Shown piece by piece: positions 53,184-62,089 of a stretch of DNA of 64,000 nt. The first letter of the stretch is position 1. Every line of letters begins with the position of its first letter. A program made the position numbers and the translations under genes. Source of the DNA: Comamonas halotolerans (GTDB lineage Bacteria; Pseudomonadota; Gammaproteobacteria; Burkholderiales; Burkholderiaceae_C). The notes below the pieces were generated by a model that saw only the letters and a list, made by a program, of their open reading frames with translations, ran no database searches and was not told the DNA's origin. The stretch spans positions 186,001 to 250,000 of the forward strand of contig NZ_JASAUZ010000045.1 in the NCBI RefSeq assembly GCF_030162935.1. The letters are read 5' to 3'.

Positions 53184-53663
53184 ATGACCAAAGCTGCCAA
53201 CCTCGTCACCTCCATCAAGGTAGAAATCAATGCCCCTGCCAGCCTTGTGTGGGAAGTGCTTACAGACTTGGACAAGTACGGCGAATGGAACAGCTTCTGT
53301 TTCAGTATCCGCTGTGGCATGCAGATCAATGATTTGGTAGAGATGCAAACTCGTCATCCGATCACGGGTGAAACATGGCTTGTCAATGAGTACCTGGTCG
53401 CTTGCGAGCCCGAGCAATTGCTGTCTTGGGAGCAGCGACCTGTCCCTGAAAACAAAGACGCTGCGCGCCGTGACCAATATGTGGAAGCAATTGATGAGCA
53501 GCGTTGCACTTATTTCACTACGGATCAGTTCTTAGGCCTAAACGCAGACAAGATCATGTTCGAACACGGGGCATGGGTAAAGATGGCTTTCGATCAAGTG
53601 GCGCGCGATCTCAAAGTGCGTGCCGAAGCCTTGCACCAAGCTGGTGCAACTCAGGCAGCCTAA
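53184..53663 (+). CDS. SRPBCC-family (START/Bet v1-like) protein
   Basis: 159 aa. The helix-grip fold is suggested by the N-terminal VEINAPASLVWEVLTDLDKYGEWNSF (blocks NAPASLVWEVL and DKYGEWN) and the C-terminal helix MAFDQVARDLKVRAEAL. These proteins have a deep cavity for lipids, sterols or polyketides. It lies 18 bp after the NTF2-like gene. Together with the NTF2 and EthD folds it suggests that the pathway handles a bulky hydrophobic molecule. Confidence 0.75.
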   Translation: MTKAANLVTSIKVEINAPASLVWEVLTDLDKYGEWNSFCFSIRCGMQINDLVEMQTRHPITGETWLVNEYLVACEPEQLLSWEQRPVPENKDAARRDQYVEAIDEQRCTYFTTDQFLGLNADKIMFEHGAWVKMAFDQVARDLKVRAEALHQAGATQAA

Positions 53664-53704
53664 GGCGCCCGTATTTTCATAAAAAACAAAACAGGAAGAC
53701 AAAC

Positions 53705-54499
53705 ATGCTGTTGAAAGACAAAGTCGTCATCATCTCTGGCATTGGCCCAGGCATGGGTATCAAGCTGGCACTGCGTGCTGCACAGTACCAAGCCAAGGCC
53801 GTGGTGCTGGCTGCGCGCACTCAGTCCATGCTCGATGACACTGAAAAGGTCATCCGAGATGCGGGCTATACCTGTGAGGTGCTGAAAGAGGCTACCGATA
53901 TTTCTAAGCCTGAGCAATGCAAGCGACTGGCCGAATTGACGGTCAAGAAATTCGGCCGTATTGATGCGTTGATCAACTCCGCCTATGCCCATGGTGCGTG
54001 GGCATCGTCCAGTAACTCGTCCATGGACGATTGGCGCAAGGTCATGGAAGTCAATCTGTATGGCTCAATGAACATGACCCAAGCCGTGGTGCCGCAGATG
54101 AAGGCACAAAAAGATGGAAGTATTGTAATGATCAACACCATGGCGACACGCCGTCCTAATCAGTTGGAGGCTGGTTACGCAGTCTCTAAGGGTGCGTTGA
54201 AAACCGCAGTGCAATATCTAGCGGAAGATCTGGGGCCCTTTGGTATTCGGGTGAACAGTACCTACAACGGCTGGATGTGGGGCACACCGGTCAAAAAATA
54301 CTTCGAGGCTGAAGCCAAACGCCTAAGCCTGCCCTTGGCCTCGGTGGTTGATGTCATCGCCAAGCAAATTCCTTTGCGCCACCAAATTCCAGACGATGCA
54401 GAGTGCGCCGATGCTGCGCTATATCTGGCTAGTGATTACGCACGTGTGGTTACAGGTGCTCAGTTGGATGTCAGCGGTGGACACTATTTACCCTCTTGA
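53705..54499 (+). CDS. Short-chain dehydrogenase/reductase (SDR)
   Basis: 264-aa classical SDR. The cofactor motif is SGIGPGMGIKLALRAA, close to TGxxxGxG but with Ser and Pro. The active site is MINTMATRRPNQLEAGYAVSKGAL with Tyr and Lys (YxxxK). The C-terminus is TGAQLDVSGGHYLPS. It is the last gene of the operon before a 545-bp gap. In the similar mycobacterial cluster an SDR also accompanies the sulfotransferase-like and DUF1214-like proteins (from memory). The substrate is unknown, possibly the alcohol that is sulfonated or its ketone. Confidence 0.88.
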   Translation: MLLKDKVVIISGIGPGMGIKLALRAAQYQAKAVVLAARTQSMLDDTEKVIRDAGYTCEVLKEATDISKPEQCKRLAELTVKKFGRIDALINSAYAHGAWASSSNSSMDDWRKVMEVNLYGSMNMTQAVVPQMKAQKDGSIVMINTMATRRPNQLEAGYAVSKGALKTAVQYLAEDLGPFGIRVNSTYNGWMWGTPVKKYFEAEAKRLSLPLASVVDVIAKQIPLRHQIPDDAECADAALYLASDYARVVTGAQLDVSGGHYLPS

Positions 54500-55044
54500 T
54501 AGGTTAAAAAAGGGGTTGTTGCATTGCAGAGACTTCCCATAAAAGCAAGCGCTGATGGGTTTTCTTTTTGGTGAACCTGACTGCCGTGGTGTTCAAGAGG
54601 CGTAAAACTAGGAACAGACTGCACATCTACAGACGGTAGTGTGCACATGGTGTGCACCCCCAAGAAACCAACCGCGCAGAAGGGCTCCATTCAAATCTCG
54701 TGATGTCGTGCAACTCACAACAACAATCGAGCTTGTCTGCTGCTGGTCTGAACTGTCTATAGCATCTTTGACTCCACGTCTGGCAAGTAAAAATGAGGGA
54801 TTACCAATGTGGGGCGGCTGCGATCTGTCATTCGAGAGGAAAAGTATGTGTTTACGACTTTAGACGAGCAGCTGATTCAATTGAACTTTTCGAAAGCCGC
54901 ATCTATCCTAGGGCAGTGTTTACGACATTAATTAGCTGGAATAGCTGGCAAACACCGGCTTGCAGTTCATCAACCTGCCATTCTTGGCACTCCTGCTTCG
55001 GGGACTTTGAACACGTTCTGAGAAGGCAGGAGTGTGAAGCTGCA
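54500..55044. other. 545-bp stretch without a recognisable gene
   Basis: AT-richer than its surroundings. Short frames exist on the plus strand but show no family features. I see no terminator with a good T-tract, no tRNA and no inverted repeat. It lies between two converging operons and may hold a decayed gene, but nothing identifiable remains. Confidence 0.4.
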
Positions 55045-56031
55045 TCAATCCATGGATATTGCAGCGGTTTCCGCGACACTCTTCCAGTGTGCGGCGTCCT
55101 TGTCTATCTGAGCCTGAAACTCCTGAGGCAGTGAGCCGACGGGAATCAACCCCATCTCTGTCAAACGTTTGTTGAGCTCTGGGGCCTTGACGATGGCAGC
55201 GAGTTCTGTACCCAGCTTTTCGACAATGGGCTTGGGCGTAGAGGCAGGCAAGAACATGCCAAACCAGCCATTGGCTCCCAGACCAGGGTAGCCAGCTTCA
55301 GTCATGGTGGGCACAGTTGGCAGTGCTGGATGGCGCTGGGCCCCCGTAATCGCCAGGATATTGATCTTGTCTGACTGGATATGCGGGTAGGCAGCGGTTG
55401 CGTCGACAAAGGCAAGTGACACCTGTGCGCCGAGCAGCGCCGCCATTTCTGGGCCTGAGCCCTGGTAGGGAATATGCGTGATATCAATGCCTGCCATTCG
55501 CTTGAAACGCTCACCATTCATATGCGATGAGGTGGCATTGCCATAGCTGCCATAGTTGAATTTTCCGGGCTCGGCTTTGGCCTGCTGCACGAACTGCTGC
55601 AGTGTAGAGATGCCAGAGCTGCGCGGCACCATCAGGAGGTCGGCAGACCTGGCAATTTGAGACACGGGAGCCAAATCGCTGAGCTTGTAGGGCACTTTCC
55701 TGTAGAGCGCTGGAATCTGCACAACTGTGGTGATGCCCATGAGCAAGGTGTAGCCGTCTCCCGGTGCTTTGGCGACGGTGTCGTTGCCCAGAATGCCGCT
55801 GGCACCGGGCTTGTTCTCGATCACTACAGGCTGGCCCAGGCGTTGCGTTAACTGCGTGCCTATCAAGCGCGCAATGATGTCGGTGCCGCCACCCGCTGGG
55901 TAAGGCACAACGATGCGCATGGGCTTGCTTGGGTAGGCCTCCTGTGCATGCGCATATCCCATGCCACACGAGGTGCTGAGTGCAACCAGGGAAAGCCAGG
56001 AAGCGATGGCTGTGCGCCGAGTGAATGCCAT
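55045..56031 (-). CDS. Bug/TctC-family periplasmic substrate-binding protein
   Basis: 328 aa. The Tat/Sec-type N-terminus (FTRRTAIASWLSLVAL) ends with a likely cleavage after YAHAQ. The mature part has YPSKPMRIVVPYPAGGGTDIIARLIG, VIENKPGASG and DITHIPYQGSGPEMAALLG. It is the last gene of the minus-strand arm (ligase, acyl-CoA dehydrogenase, Bug). Known Bug ligands are mostly carboxylates, which fits delivery of the acid that the ligase activates. No TctA/TctB genes are present. Confidence 0.93.
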   Translation of the reverse strand: MAFTRRTAIASWLSLVALSTSCGMGYAHAQEAYPSKPMRIVVPYPAGGGTDIIARLIGTQLTQRLGQPVVIENKPGASGILGNDTVAKAPGDGYTLLMGITTVVQIPALYRKVPYKLSDLAPVSQIARSADLLMVPRSSGISTLQQFVQQAKAEPGKFNYGSYGNATSSHMNGERFKRMAGIDITHIPYQGSGPEMAALLGAQVSLAFVDATAAYPHIQSDKINILAITGAQRHPALPTVPTMTEAGYPGLGANGWFGMFLPASTPKPIVEKLGTELAAIVKAPELNKRLTEMGLIPVGSLPQEFQAQIDKDAAHWKSVAETAAISMD

Positions 56032-56073
56032 GGCCGTGTCTCCTTTGAATGATGGGTGATGGCGGTGTTCGCG

Positions 56074-57216
56074 TTACAGCGTGCGTGCGATGATTTCTTT
56101 CATGATTTCGTCACTACCGCCGTAAATGCGGCCGATCCGCGCGTCAGTCCATGCGCGTCCGACTTGATACTCGGTCATGTAGCCGTAGCCACCGTGCAAC
56201 TGTAGAAAGTCGTCGAGCAGGCGGTTCTGCAGCCTTGTGGCATTGAGCTTGACCATGGCTGCACGTTCGGGAGTGAGGGCGCGTTGCATGTGCAGGCCAA
56301 TGCAGTCATCCACGAACACGCGCAGCATGGTGGCAAGTGATTTGGCTTCTGCAAGCTTGAAGCGTGTGTTCTGGAACTCGAATACGGTCTGCCCAAACGC
56401 TTTGCGCTCTCGTGTGTAGTCCACGGTTTTTTGCAGAAAGCTCTCGATGCACATGGCGGCGCGTACGGCTACCACGAGGCGTTCCTGGGCCAGCTCGTGC
56501 ATGAGGTATTTGAAACCCATGTTCTCTTCGCCCAGAAGGTTGTCAGCAGGCACTTTGACGTTGTCAAAGAACAGTTCGGAGGTGTCCTGGGCCATCAGGC
56601 CGATCTTCTCCAGTTTGCGTCCCTTGCTGAAACCTGGTGTTCCTTCTTCGACGACGATCAGCGATACGCCTTTTGCACCGAGCTCCGGAGCAGTCTTCGC
56701 AACGACGATGACAATTTCGGAGTTGATGCCGTTGGTGATGAAAGTCTTGCTGCCGTTGATGACGTAATGGTTGCCTTCACGGGTTGCCGTGGTGCGCACG
56801 GACTTCAGGTCGCTGCCCGCTCCGGGCTCTGTCATGGCGATGGCGCCGATGAGCTCACCGGCAGCCATCTTGGGCAGCCAGCGGTCCTTTTGTGACTTGC
56901 TGCCATAGGCATTGATGTAGGGCGCAACAATGTCTGAGTGCAAAGGAAAACCAAGACCTGTAACGCCTGTGCGGCCGACTTCCTCGATAAGTATGGCGGC
57001 ATGACCGAAGTCGCCACCGCCACCATAGGGCTCGGGCAGCATGGTGTTGAGCAACCCTTCTCTGCCAGCCTTGCGCCATACCTCCTTGGGGACGATGCCT
57101 GTGCGCTCCCATTGCGCGTGAAACGGCACAACTTCCTTTTCAAAAAAGCGCTGTACCTGCTCGCGGAATTGCTCATGGTCTTCGCGGTAAACGGTGCGGT
57201 GTATCAAGTCTTGCAT
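56074..57216 (-). CDS. Acyl-CoA dehydrogenase
   Basis: 380-aa FAD flavoprotein of the four-helix acyl-CoA dehydrogenase fold, performing alpha-beta oxidation of an acyl-CoA. Blocks in order: LLNTMLPEPYGGGGDFGHA, IGAIAMTEPGAGSDLKSV, YVINGSKTFITNGINSEIV, RKAFGQTVFEFQNTRFKLA, LQLHGGYGYMTEYQV and RIYGGSDEIMKEIIARTL. A GGAGAC site precedes the ATG at 57216; a longer in-frame extension upstream is not family-like. Electrons would go to ETF. It lies 82 bp after the ligase gene. Confidence 0.95.
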   Translation of the reverse strand: MQDLIHRTVYREDHEQFREQVQRFFEKEVVPFHAQWERTGIVPKEVWRKAGREGLLNTMLPEPYGGGGDFGHAAILIEEVGRTGVTGLGFPLHSDIVAPYINAYGSKSQKDRWLPKMAAGELIGAIAMTEPGAGSDLKSVRTTATREGNHYVINGSKTFITNGINSEIVIVVAKTAPELGAKGVSLIVVEEGTPGFSKGRKLEKIGLMAQDTSELFFDNVKVPADNLLGEENMGFKYLMHELAQERLVVAVRAAMCIESFLQKTVDYTRERKAFGQTVFEFQNTRFKLAEAKSLATMLRVFVDDCIGLHMQRALTPERAAMVKLNATRLQNRLLDDFLQLHGGYGYMTEYQVGRAWTDARIGRIYGGSDEIMKEIIARTL

Positions 57217-57298
57217 GGTCTGTGTCTCCGTAAAAATTGCCTCAGTCAGGCCAAAGCGTGGGTGTGGAGGGGATGGAACGAAACGAGGAGCGAGGTGC

Positions 57299-58867
57299 TC
57301 ATGCGCTTCTGACTGCAAAGCCCGCCTGCGGCTCTTCGCGGAAACGCTCCTTGAGCTTGCGACGCAGCAACTTTCCCGTTTCCAGGCGTGGCAGGCTTTC
57401 AACGAAAACCATGCGCTGGGGCAGCTTTATGCGAGCCAGTACCTGGCTGGCCTGGGTGGTGATTGCGTGTGCTGTGGTCAGCGAAGCTTCTGCTTGCGGA
57501 CGCAGCACAACAACGGCCAGGGGGTACTCGCCAAAATCAGGGTGTGGAACTCCAACCACGGCCACCTCTTGCACATCTGCGTGGCGCATGAGTGCGTTTT
57601 CGATTTCCTGTGGGTAGAGGTTGACGCCGCCCGAAAGAATCAGGTCCGCGCGGCGATCACTCAGGAAAAGATAGCCGTCTGTGTCTACATGACCAATGTC
57701 GCCATAGGTGATCCAGCCATGCTCATTGATGGCCTGGCGAGTTTTCTCTTCGTCGTTCAAGTAACTGAACTGCCCGCCATCAGAGAAGTACACCTGCCCT
57801 ATCTCGCCTGCGGGCAGTTCTTGTCCGTCGTCGCCCACTATGTGCAACTTACCAGTGGTTGGGCGGCCCACCGAGCCAGGGCGCTGGCGCCACTCGGTAG
57901 CGCTGATCATGGTCGTGCCACAGCCCTCGGAGCCTGCGTAGTACTCCATCAGGATGTCGCCCCACCAGTCGAGCATTGCGTGCTTGACATCAATCGGGCA
58001 GGGCGCTGCGGCATGGATGGCCACGCGGTGACTGGATAAGTCGTAGCGGCTGCAAAGCTGCGCAGGCAGCTTGAGCATTCTGCTGAACATGGTGGGCACC
58101 CATTGGCTGTGGGTAACGCGGTACCGCTCGATCAGCGCCAGGGCGTTTTCGGCATCAAAGCGCTCCATGATGACGGCCTTGCCACCTAGCTCCAGCACAC
58201 GCAGCGTATAGCGCAAGGGTGCAGCGTGGTATAGCGGCGCGGGGGAGAGATAAACAGTATGGGCGTCCATGCCCATGATCCGGCCCAGGCCGAGGGCTTC
58301 AGGGTCTGTGTGGCCGCGCAGTTGGGCTGACAGCAGGGGTTTGAGCACGCCCTTGGGGCGGCCTGTAGTGCCGGATGAATACAGCAGATCTCGGCCTTGA
58401 GGGCGATCGGAAAAGTCGGCAGACAAGACGTGGATGGCTTGCAGCGCTGTCTTCAGTGACGGGGCTTGGGGTGTCGCATCGTCGACGGTCCAGAGTGGCA
58501 CTGGGTTGCTGTTTGGCAGTGCCGACAGTTGTGGGAGTGTCTTGTGCGAGGCAATGACCAATCGCGCATCGCAGTCCTGCACGATGTAAGCAATCTCCGG
58601 TGGCGTGAGGTGGGTGCTCAGTACCGCCGCATAGAGGCCTGCTTGCCGGGCCGCGAGCGTGAGTGCAAGGATTTCCACACGGTTTTCCAGAAGAACCGCG
58701 AAACGTTCACCCGGTTTCAGCCCCTGCTCATGGAGCCATTGAGCCATCTGCAAAGCGCTGTGTGCCACATCGCTTGCAGTGAAGTGCGCGCCGGTCTCGG
58801 CCATGACCAGTACCACCCGTTCGGGTGCCGCTGCCGCGCGGCCAAAGAAGTCCTGCATACCTGTCAC
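57299..58867 (-). CDS. AMP-dependent acyl-CoA synthetase/ligase
   Basis: 522-aa ANL-superfamily enzyme that activates a carboxylic acid to its CoA thioester. The P-loop motif is LLYSSGTTGRPKGVL, A5 is MEYYAGSEGCG, A7/A8 are YGDIGHVDTDGYLFLSDRRADLI (blocks YGDIGHVD and LSDRRADLI) and GGVNLYPQEIENAL, and the catalytic Lys is in LPRLETGKLLRR. GTG at 58867 is the start, with AAGGAG 6 nt upstream. It is the first gene of the minus-strand arm. The acid is not identifiable from sequence. Confidence 0.94.
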   Translation of the reverse strand: MTGMQDFFGRAAAAPERVVLVMAETGAHFTASDVAHSALQMAQWLHEQGLKPGERFAVLLENRVEILALTLAARQAGLYAAVLSTHLTPPEIAYIVQDCDARLVIASHKTLPQLSALPNSNPVPLWTVDDATPQAPSLKTALQAIHVLSADFSDRPQGRDLLYSSGTTGRPKGVLKPLLSAQLRGHTDPEALGLGRIMGMDAHTVYLSPAPLYHAAPLRYTLRVLELGGKAVIMERFDAENALALIERYRVTHSQWVPTMFSRMLKLPAQLCSRYDLSSHRVAIHAAAPCPIDVKHAMLDWWGDILMEYYAGSEGCGTTMISATEWRQRPGSVGRPTTGKLHIVGDDGQELPAGEIGQVYFSDGGQFSYLNDEEKTRQAINEHGWITYGDIGHVDTDGYLFLSDRRADLILSGGVNLYPQEIENALMRHADVQEVAVVGVPHPDFGEYPLAVVVLRPQAEASLTTAHAITTQASQVLARIKLPQRMVFVESLPRLETGKLLRRKLKERFREEPQAGFAVRSA

Positions 58868-58931
58868 ACATTGCTCCTTGGTGCGTCCTCTTGGTTGCTT
58901 AACGCAATCTGCAAAGACAGATTTGATGTTC

Positions 58932-58947
58932 CATAAAACAATTTATG
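58932..58947. promoter_or_regulatory. 16-bp perfect palindrome in the beta-oxidation divergent region
   Basis: CATAAAACAATTTATG has 6-bp arms (CATAAA / TTTATG) around ACAA. It lies in the AT-rich 200-bp region between the divergent ligase and thiolase genes, 65 bp from the ligase start. The position suits a TetR-, GntR- or IclR-type operator controlling both arms. No regulator gene is adjacent in the window. Confidence 0.45.
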
Positions 58948-59067
58948 AAATCATTCTTTCAGCCGTTTTGTTTTAAAAATATCGGGTAAATACGCTCTTA
59001 ATTACAAATAAACGATGGCAAAACTATTTTTAATGGATCATTGGTCTCATAAAAGTATGGAGGCGAT

Positions 59068-60246
59068 ATGAATATTCCTGTCATCGTTGATGCCATCCGA
59101 AGTCCGATGGCTCGGGCAAAGGCTGATGGAGCTTTGGCTGATGTCCACCCGGTCGATTTGCTTTCCCAGGTGCTCGAGCAACTGATCGCCCGCAACCGTA
59201 TTGACCCAGGCAGCGTGGACGATGTGGTCTGTGGTTGCGTCAGTCAGTCCGGTGAGCAGGCGGGTACACCGGGCCGTATGGCTTGGCTGGCGGCAGGTTT
59301 GCCCACCCATGTGCCCTCCACCACGATTGACCGCAAATGCGGCTCCAGCCAGCAGGCGGTGCACTTTGCAGCCCAGGCCATCATGGCGGGCACGCAAGAC
59401 ATCGTGATTGCCTGCGGCGTGGAATCCATGAGCCGCGTACCCATGGGGAGTTCGCGCATGGGCAAAAGCATCACAGGGCCACGCTTTGATGCACGCTACG
59501 CGCCAGGCCTTGTGGGGCAAGGTGTGTCGGCAGATCTGGTCGCAGCAAAGTGGGGACTGTCGCGCAATGCGCTGGATACCTATGCCGCACGTTCGCACCA
59601 GCGTGCCCATGCCGCGCAATCCAGCGGTGGATTCACGCGTGAGATTGTGGAAATCCGCACCTGTGCAGGCAGCGTATCCATGGACGAGACCATTCGCCCC
59701 GGAACCACGGTGGAAAAGCTTGCCAGTTTGAAGGCGGTGTTTGAGAGCGAGGAACTCTCCAGACGCTTCCCCGAGATTCAGTGGGCCACGACAGCTGGCA
59801 ATGCTTCGCAGATGACAGATGGCGCCAGCGCCATGCTCATCATGAGTGAGCAACGAGCTTTGCAGCTGGGGCTGCGGCCTCGGGCTCGCTTCGTGGCTTT
59901 TGATGTGGTGGGCGATGACCCTCTGTACATGCTGACGGCTCCGATTCCTGCGACGCAGCGGGTTCTGGCCAAGGCAAGGATGACGCTCGAAGACATCCAG
60001 CACTACGAGATCAATGAAGCCTTTGCGTCTGTGCCGCTGGCATGGCAGAAGGAATTGAAGGCCGACGGTGAGCGCTTGAATCCGCGAGGTGGAGCCATCG
60101 CCTTGGGGCACCCGTTGGGAGCTTCTGGTATTCGCCTGATGACCACCATGCTTCACGCTCTGGAAGACAGCGGACAGCGCTATGGCCTGCAGTCCATGTG
60201 TGAGGCTGGGGGAATGGCCAACGCAACCATTATTGAACGACTGTGA
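59068..60246 (+). CDS. Acetyl-CoA acyltransferase (thiolase)
   Basis: 392 aa. The catalytic Cys91 is in TIDRKCGSSQQAVHFAAQA. The C-terminal motifs are EINEAFASVPLAW, RGGAIALGHPLGASG (His) and QSMCEAGGMANATII (second Cys). It would cleave a 3-ketoacyl-CoA. GGAGG precedes the ATG. First gene of the plus-strand arm. Confidence 0.95.
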   Translation: MNIPVIVDAIRSPMARAKADGALADVHPVDLLSQVLEQLIARNRIDPGSVDDVVCGCVSQSGEQAGTPGRMAWLAAGLPTHVPSTTIDRKCGSSQQAVHFAAQAIMAGTQDIVIACGVESMSRVPMGSSRMGKSITGPRFDARYAPGLVGQGVSADLVAAKWGLSRNALDTYAARSHQRAHAAQSSGGFTREIVEIRTCAGSVSMDETIRPGTTVEKLASLKAVFESEELSRRFPEIQWATTAGNASQMTDGASAMLIMSEQRALQLGLRPRARFVAFDVVGDDPLYMLTAPIPATQRVLAKARMTLEDIQHYEINEAFASVPLAWQKELKADGERLNPRGGAIALGHPLGASGIRLMTTMLHALEDSGQRYGLQSMCEAGGMANATIIERL

Positions 60247-60294
60247 TGGTGCGCAGTGTTTCGGTAGCTATGGAAAGTCACGAGAGGAAAACAT

Positions 60295-61062
60295 ATGAAG
60301 CTAGAGCAAGGGATGACAGCACTTGTCACTGGTGGCGCTTCGGGGCTGGGAGAAGCTTCAGCGATTGCGTTGCTGGAGCGTGGGCTGAACGTCGTAATTG
60401 TGGATTTGAATGATGAGCGAGGCATGGCGCTGGAGCAGCAGTACCCTGGCCGCTTGCGCTATGTGAAGGCAGATGTATCGGATGCCGAGCAGATGAGCAG
60501 GTCTATTGCTGCTGCGGAAGGCTTTGGCAACTTCCGTGCGCTGGTGCACTGTGCTGGCATTGGCGGGACGGTGCGTCTGATTGAAAAGGATGGAAGCCCG
60601 GGGTCGCTGGAGAAGTACATCAACATCATCCGCGTGAACCAGATTGGCACCTTCAATACGCTACGTCTGGCGGCGGTGAGCATGGCCAAGAACGATCCCG
60701 ACAATGGCGAGCGCGGTGTTTGTGTGCTGACGGCCTCGGTGGCGGGTTACGAGGGGCAGATCGGGCAGATTCCATACGCTTCCTCCAAGGCGGGCGTCAT
60801 TGGCATGACCATTGTTGCTGCGCGTGACCTTGCCTCCAAGTTTATCCGCGTATGCACCATTGCCCCAGGCCTGTTTGATACGCCCATTCTGTCCAAGTTG
60901 CCTGATGAGGTACGCCGATCACTGGCTGCCTCGGTGCCCAACCCTGCCCGCCTGGGCCACCCTTGCGAGTATGCGATGACGGCGCTGCACATCCTGGAGA
61001 ACCCCATGCTCAATGGCGAAACCATCCGCCTGGATGGCGCTATCCGCATGCAGCCTCGTTGA
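60295..61062 (+). CDS. SDR, probable type II 3-hydroxyacyl-CoA dehydrogenase
   Basis: 255 aa. The NAD motif is VTGGASGLGEASAIALLERG with Asp in VIVDLND (NAD preference). The active site has TASVAGYEGQIGQIPYASSKAG with Tyr and Lys. The insert FRALVHCAGIGG and the phrase TIAPGLFDTPIL resemble HSD17B10/HADH2-like enzymes. In the island it can supply the 3-hydroxyacyl-CoA oxidation step, since no classical HADH gene is present here. Confidence 0.9.
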   Translation: MKLEQGMTALVTGGASGLGEASAIALLERGLNVVIVDLNDERGMALEQQYPGRLRYVKADVSDAEQMSRSIAAAEGFGNFRALVHCAGIGGTVRLIEKDGSPGSLEKYINIIRVNQIGTFNTLRLAAVSMAKNDPDNGERGVCVLTASVAGYEGQIGQIPYASSKAGVIGMTIVAARDLASKFIRVCTIAPGLFDTPILSKLPDEVRRSLAASVPNPARLGHPCEYAMTALHILENPMLNGETIRLDGAIRMQPR

Positions 61063-61219
61063 AGCAACGCTCCCTGTGAGCGTTGATATCTCCTGCACGG
61101 CATGGCTTTGCAGCATGAAGAGTGCCCTCGGCCGATAGCACGGCCTAGCAGATTGACTGTGCCTGTTTGGCATACGGCTGGCAGCACTGCAACACGGTGA
61201 AACTGAGAGAGGATTATTT

Positions 61220-61984
61220 ATGGCATCCACAGTATTGGTAGAAGTGCGCGGCAATGTGCAGATCATGACCTTGAGTAATCCCGAGGCGCGCAATGCGGCC
61301 ACGCTGGAGATGGCACAGGCGCTGGCTGCTGCGCTGGATGAGCTGGACAGCAATCCGGCGCTGCAGGTAGGCATCCTTACCGGCGCAGGAGGCACTTTTT
61401 GCGCGGGGATGGACTTGAAAGGCTTTCTTCAGGGGAAGCGCCCCAGTCTGGCGGGCAGGGGGTTTTTGGGGCTGACGCAAAAACCGCCTAGCAAACCTCT
61501 CATTGCCGCAGTCGAAGGTTATGCCTTGGCGGGCGGATTCGAAGCCGTACTGGCTTGCGATTTGATTGTTGCTTCCAGAAGTGCCAAGTTTGGTTTGCCC
61601 GAGGTCAAACGCGGCTTGGCCGCTGTGGCAGGAGGGCTCTTGCGTCTGCCCAAGCGCCTGCCATATCACCTGGCTATGGAGTGCATTTTGACGGGGGAGA
61701 TGCTGGGTGCTGAACGTGCCATGGCACATGGTCTGGTGAATCGTCTGGTTGAGGCCGGTCAGGCGCTGGAATCTGCCTTGGAGCTTGCGCAGCGCGTGGC
61801 TGCCAATGGGCCATTGGCGTTGAGCGCCAGCAAGCGTGTGGTGCTGGAGTCGGCAGACTGGTCGCAAGCGGAGATGTTCGACAGGCAAGCAGCGATCACT
61901 GCGCCTGTATTCGCATCCCAGGATGCGCGTGAAGGGGCCGCGGCTTTTGCAGAGAAGCGGGCGCCAGTCTGGAAGGGTGTTTGA
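61220..61984 (+). CDS. Enoyl-CoA hydratase/isomerase (crotonase)
   Basis: 254 aa. The oxyanion hole regions are FCAGMDLKGFLQGKR and EGYALAGGFEAVLACDLIVA. The segment after LIVA reads FGLPEVKRGLAAVAGGLLRLP; one Glu (in PEVKRG) is at the hydratase position. It would hydrate the 2-enoyl-CoA made by the acyl-CoA dehydrogenase. GAGAGG lies about 9 nt upstream of the ATG. Confidence 0.92.
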   Translation: MASTVLVEVRGNVQIMTLSNPEARNAATLEMAQALAAALDELDSNPALQVGILTGAGGTFCAGMDLKGFLQGKRPSLAGRGFLGLTQKPPSKPLIAAVEGYALAGGFEAVLACDLIVASRSAKFGLPEVKRGLAAVAGGLLRLPKRLPYHLAMECILTGEMLGAERAMAHGLVNRLVEAGQALESALELAQRVAANGPLALSASKRVVLESADWSQAEMFDRQAAITAPVFASQDAREGAAAFAEKRAPVWKGV

Positions 61985-62089
61985 AGTGAAAAAGTTGGGA
62001 TCGTCCGGCTATCCATCGGAGATTGCGATTTAGTTGGTAGTGGGCTGCAAGAAGGTCGTAGCGCCGTTAACAAAAGAGGAGACAAAAAC

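Noticed and set aside
54793-55134. 113-codon plus-strand frame in the gene-free gap
   Set aside because: It runs into the antisense of the Bug gene, has odd amino-acid composition and no family motif.
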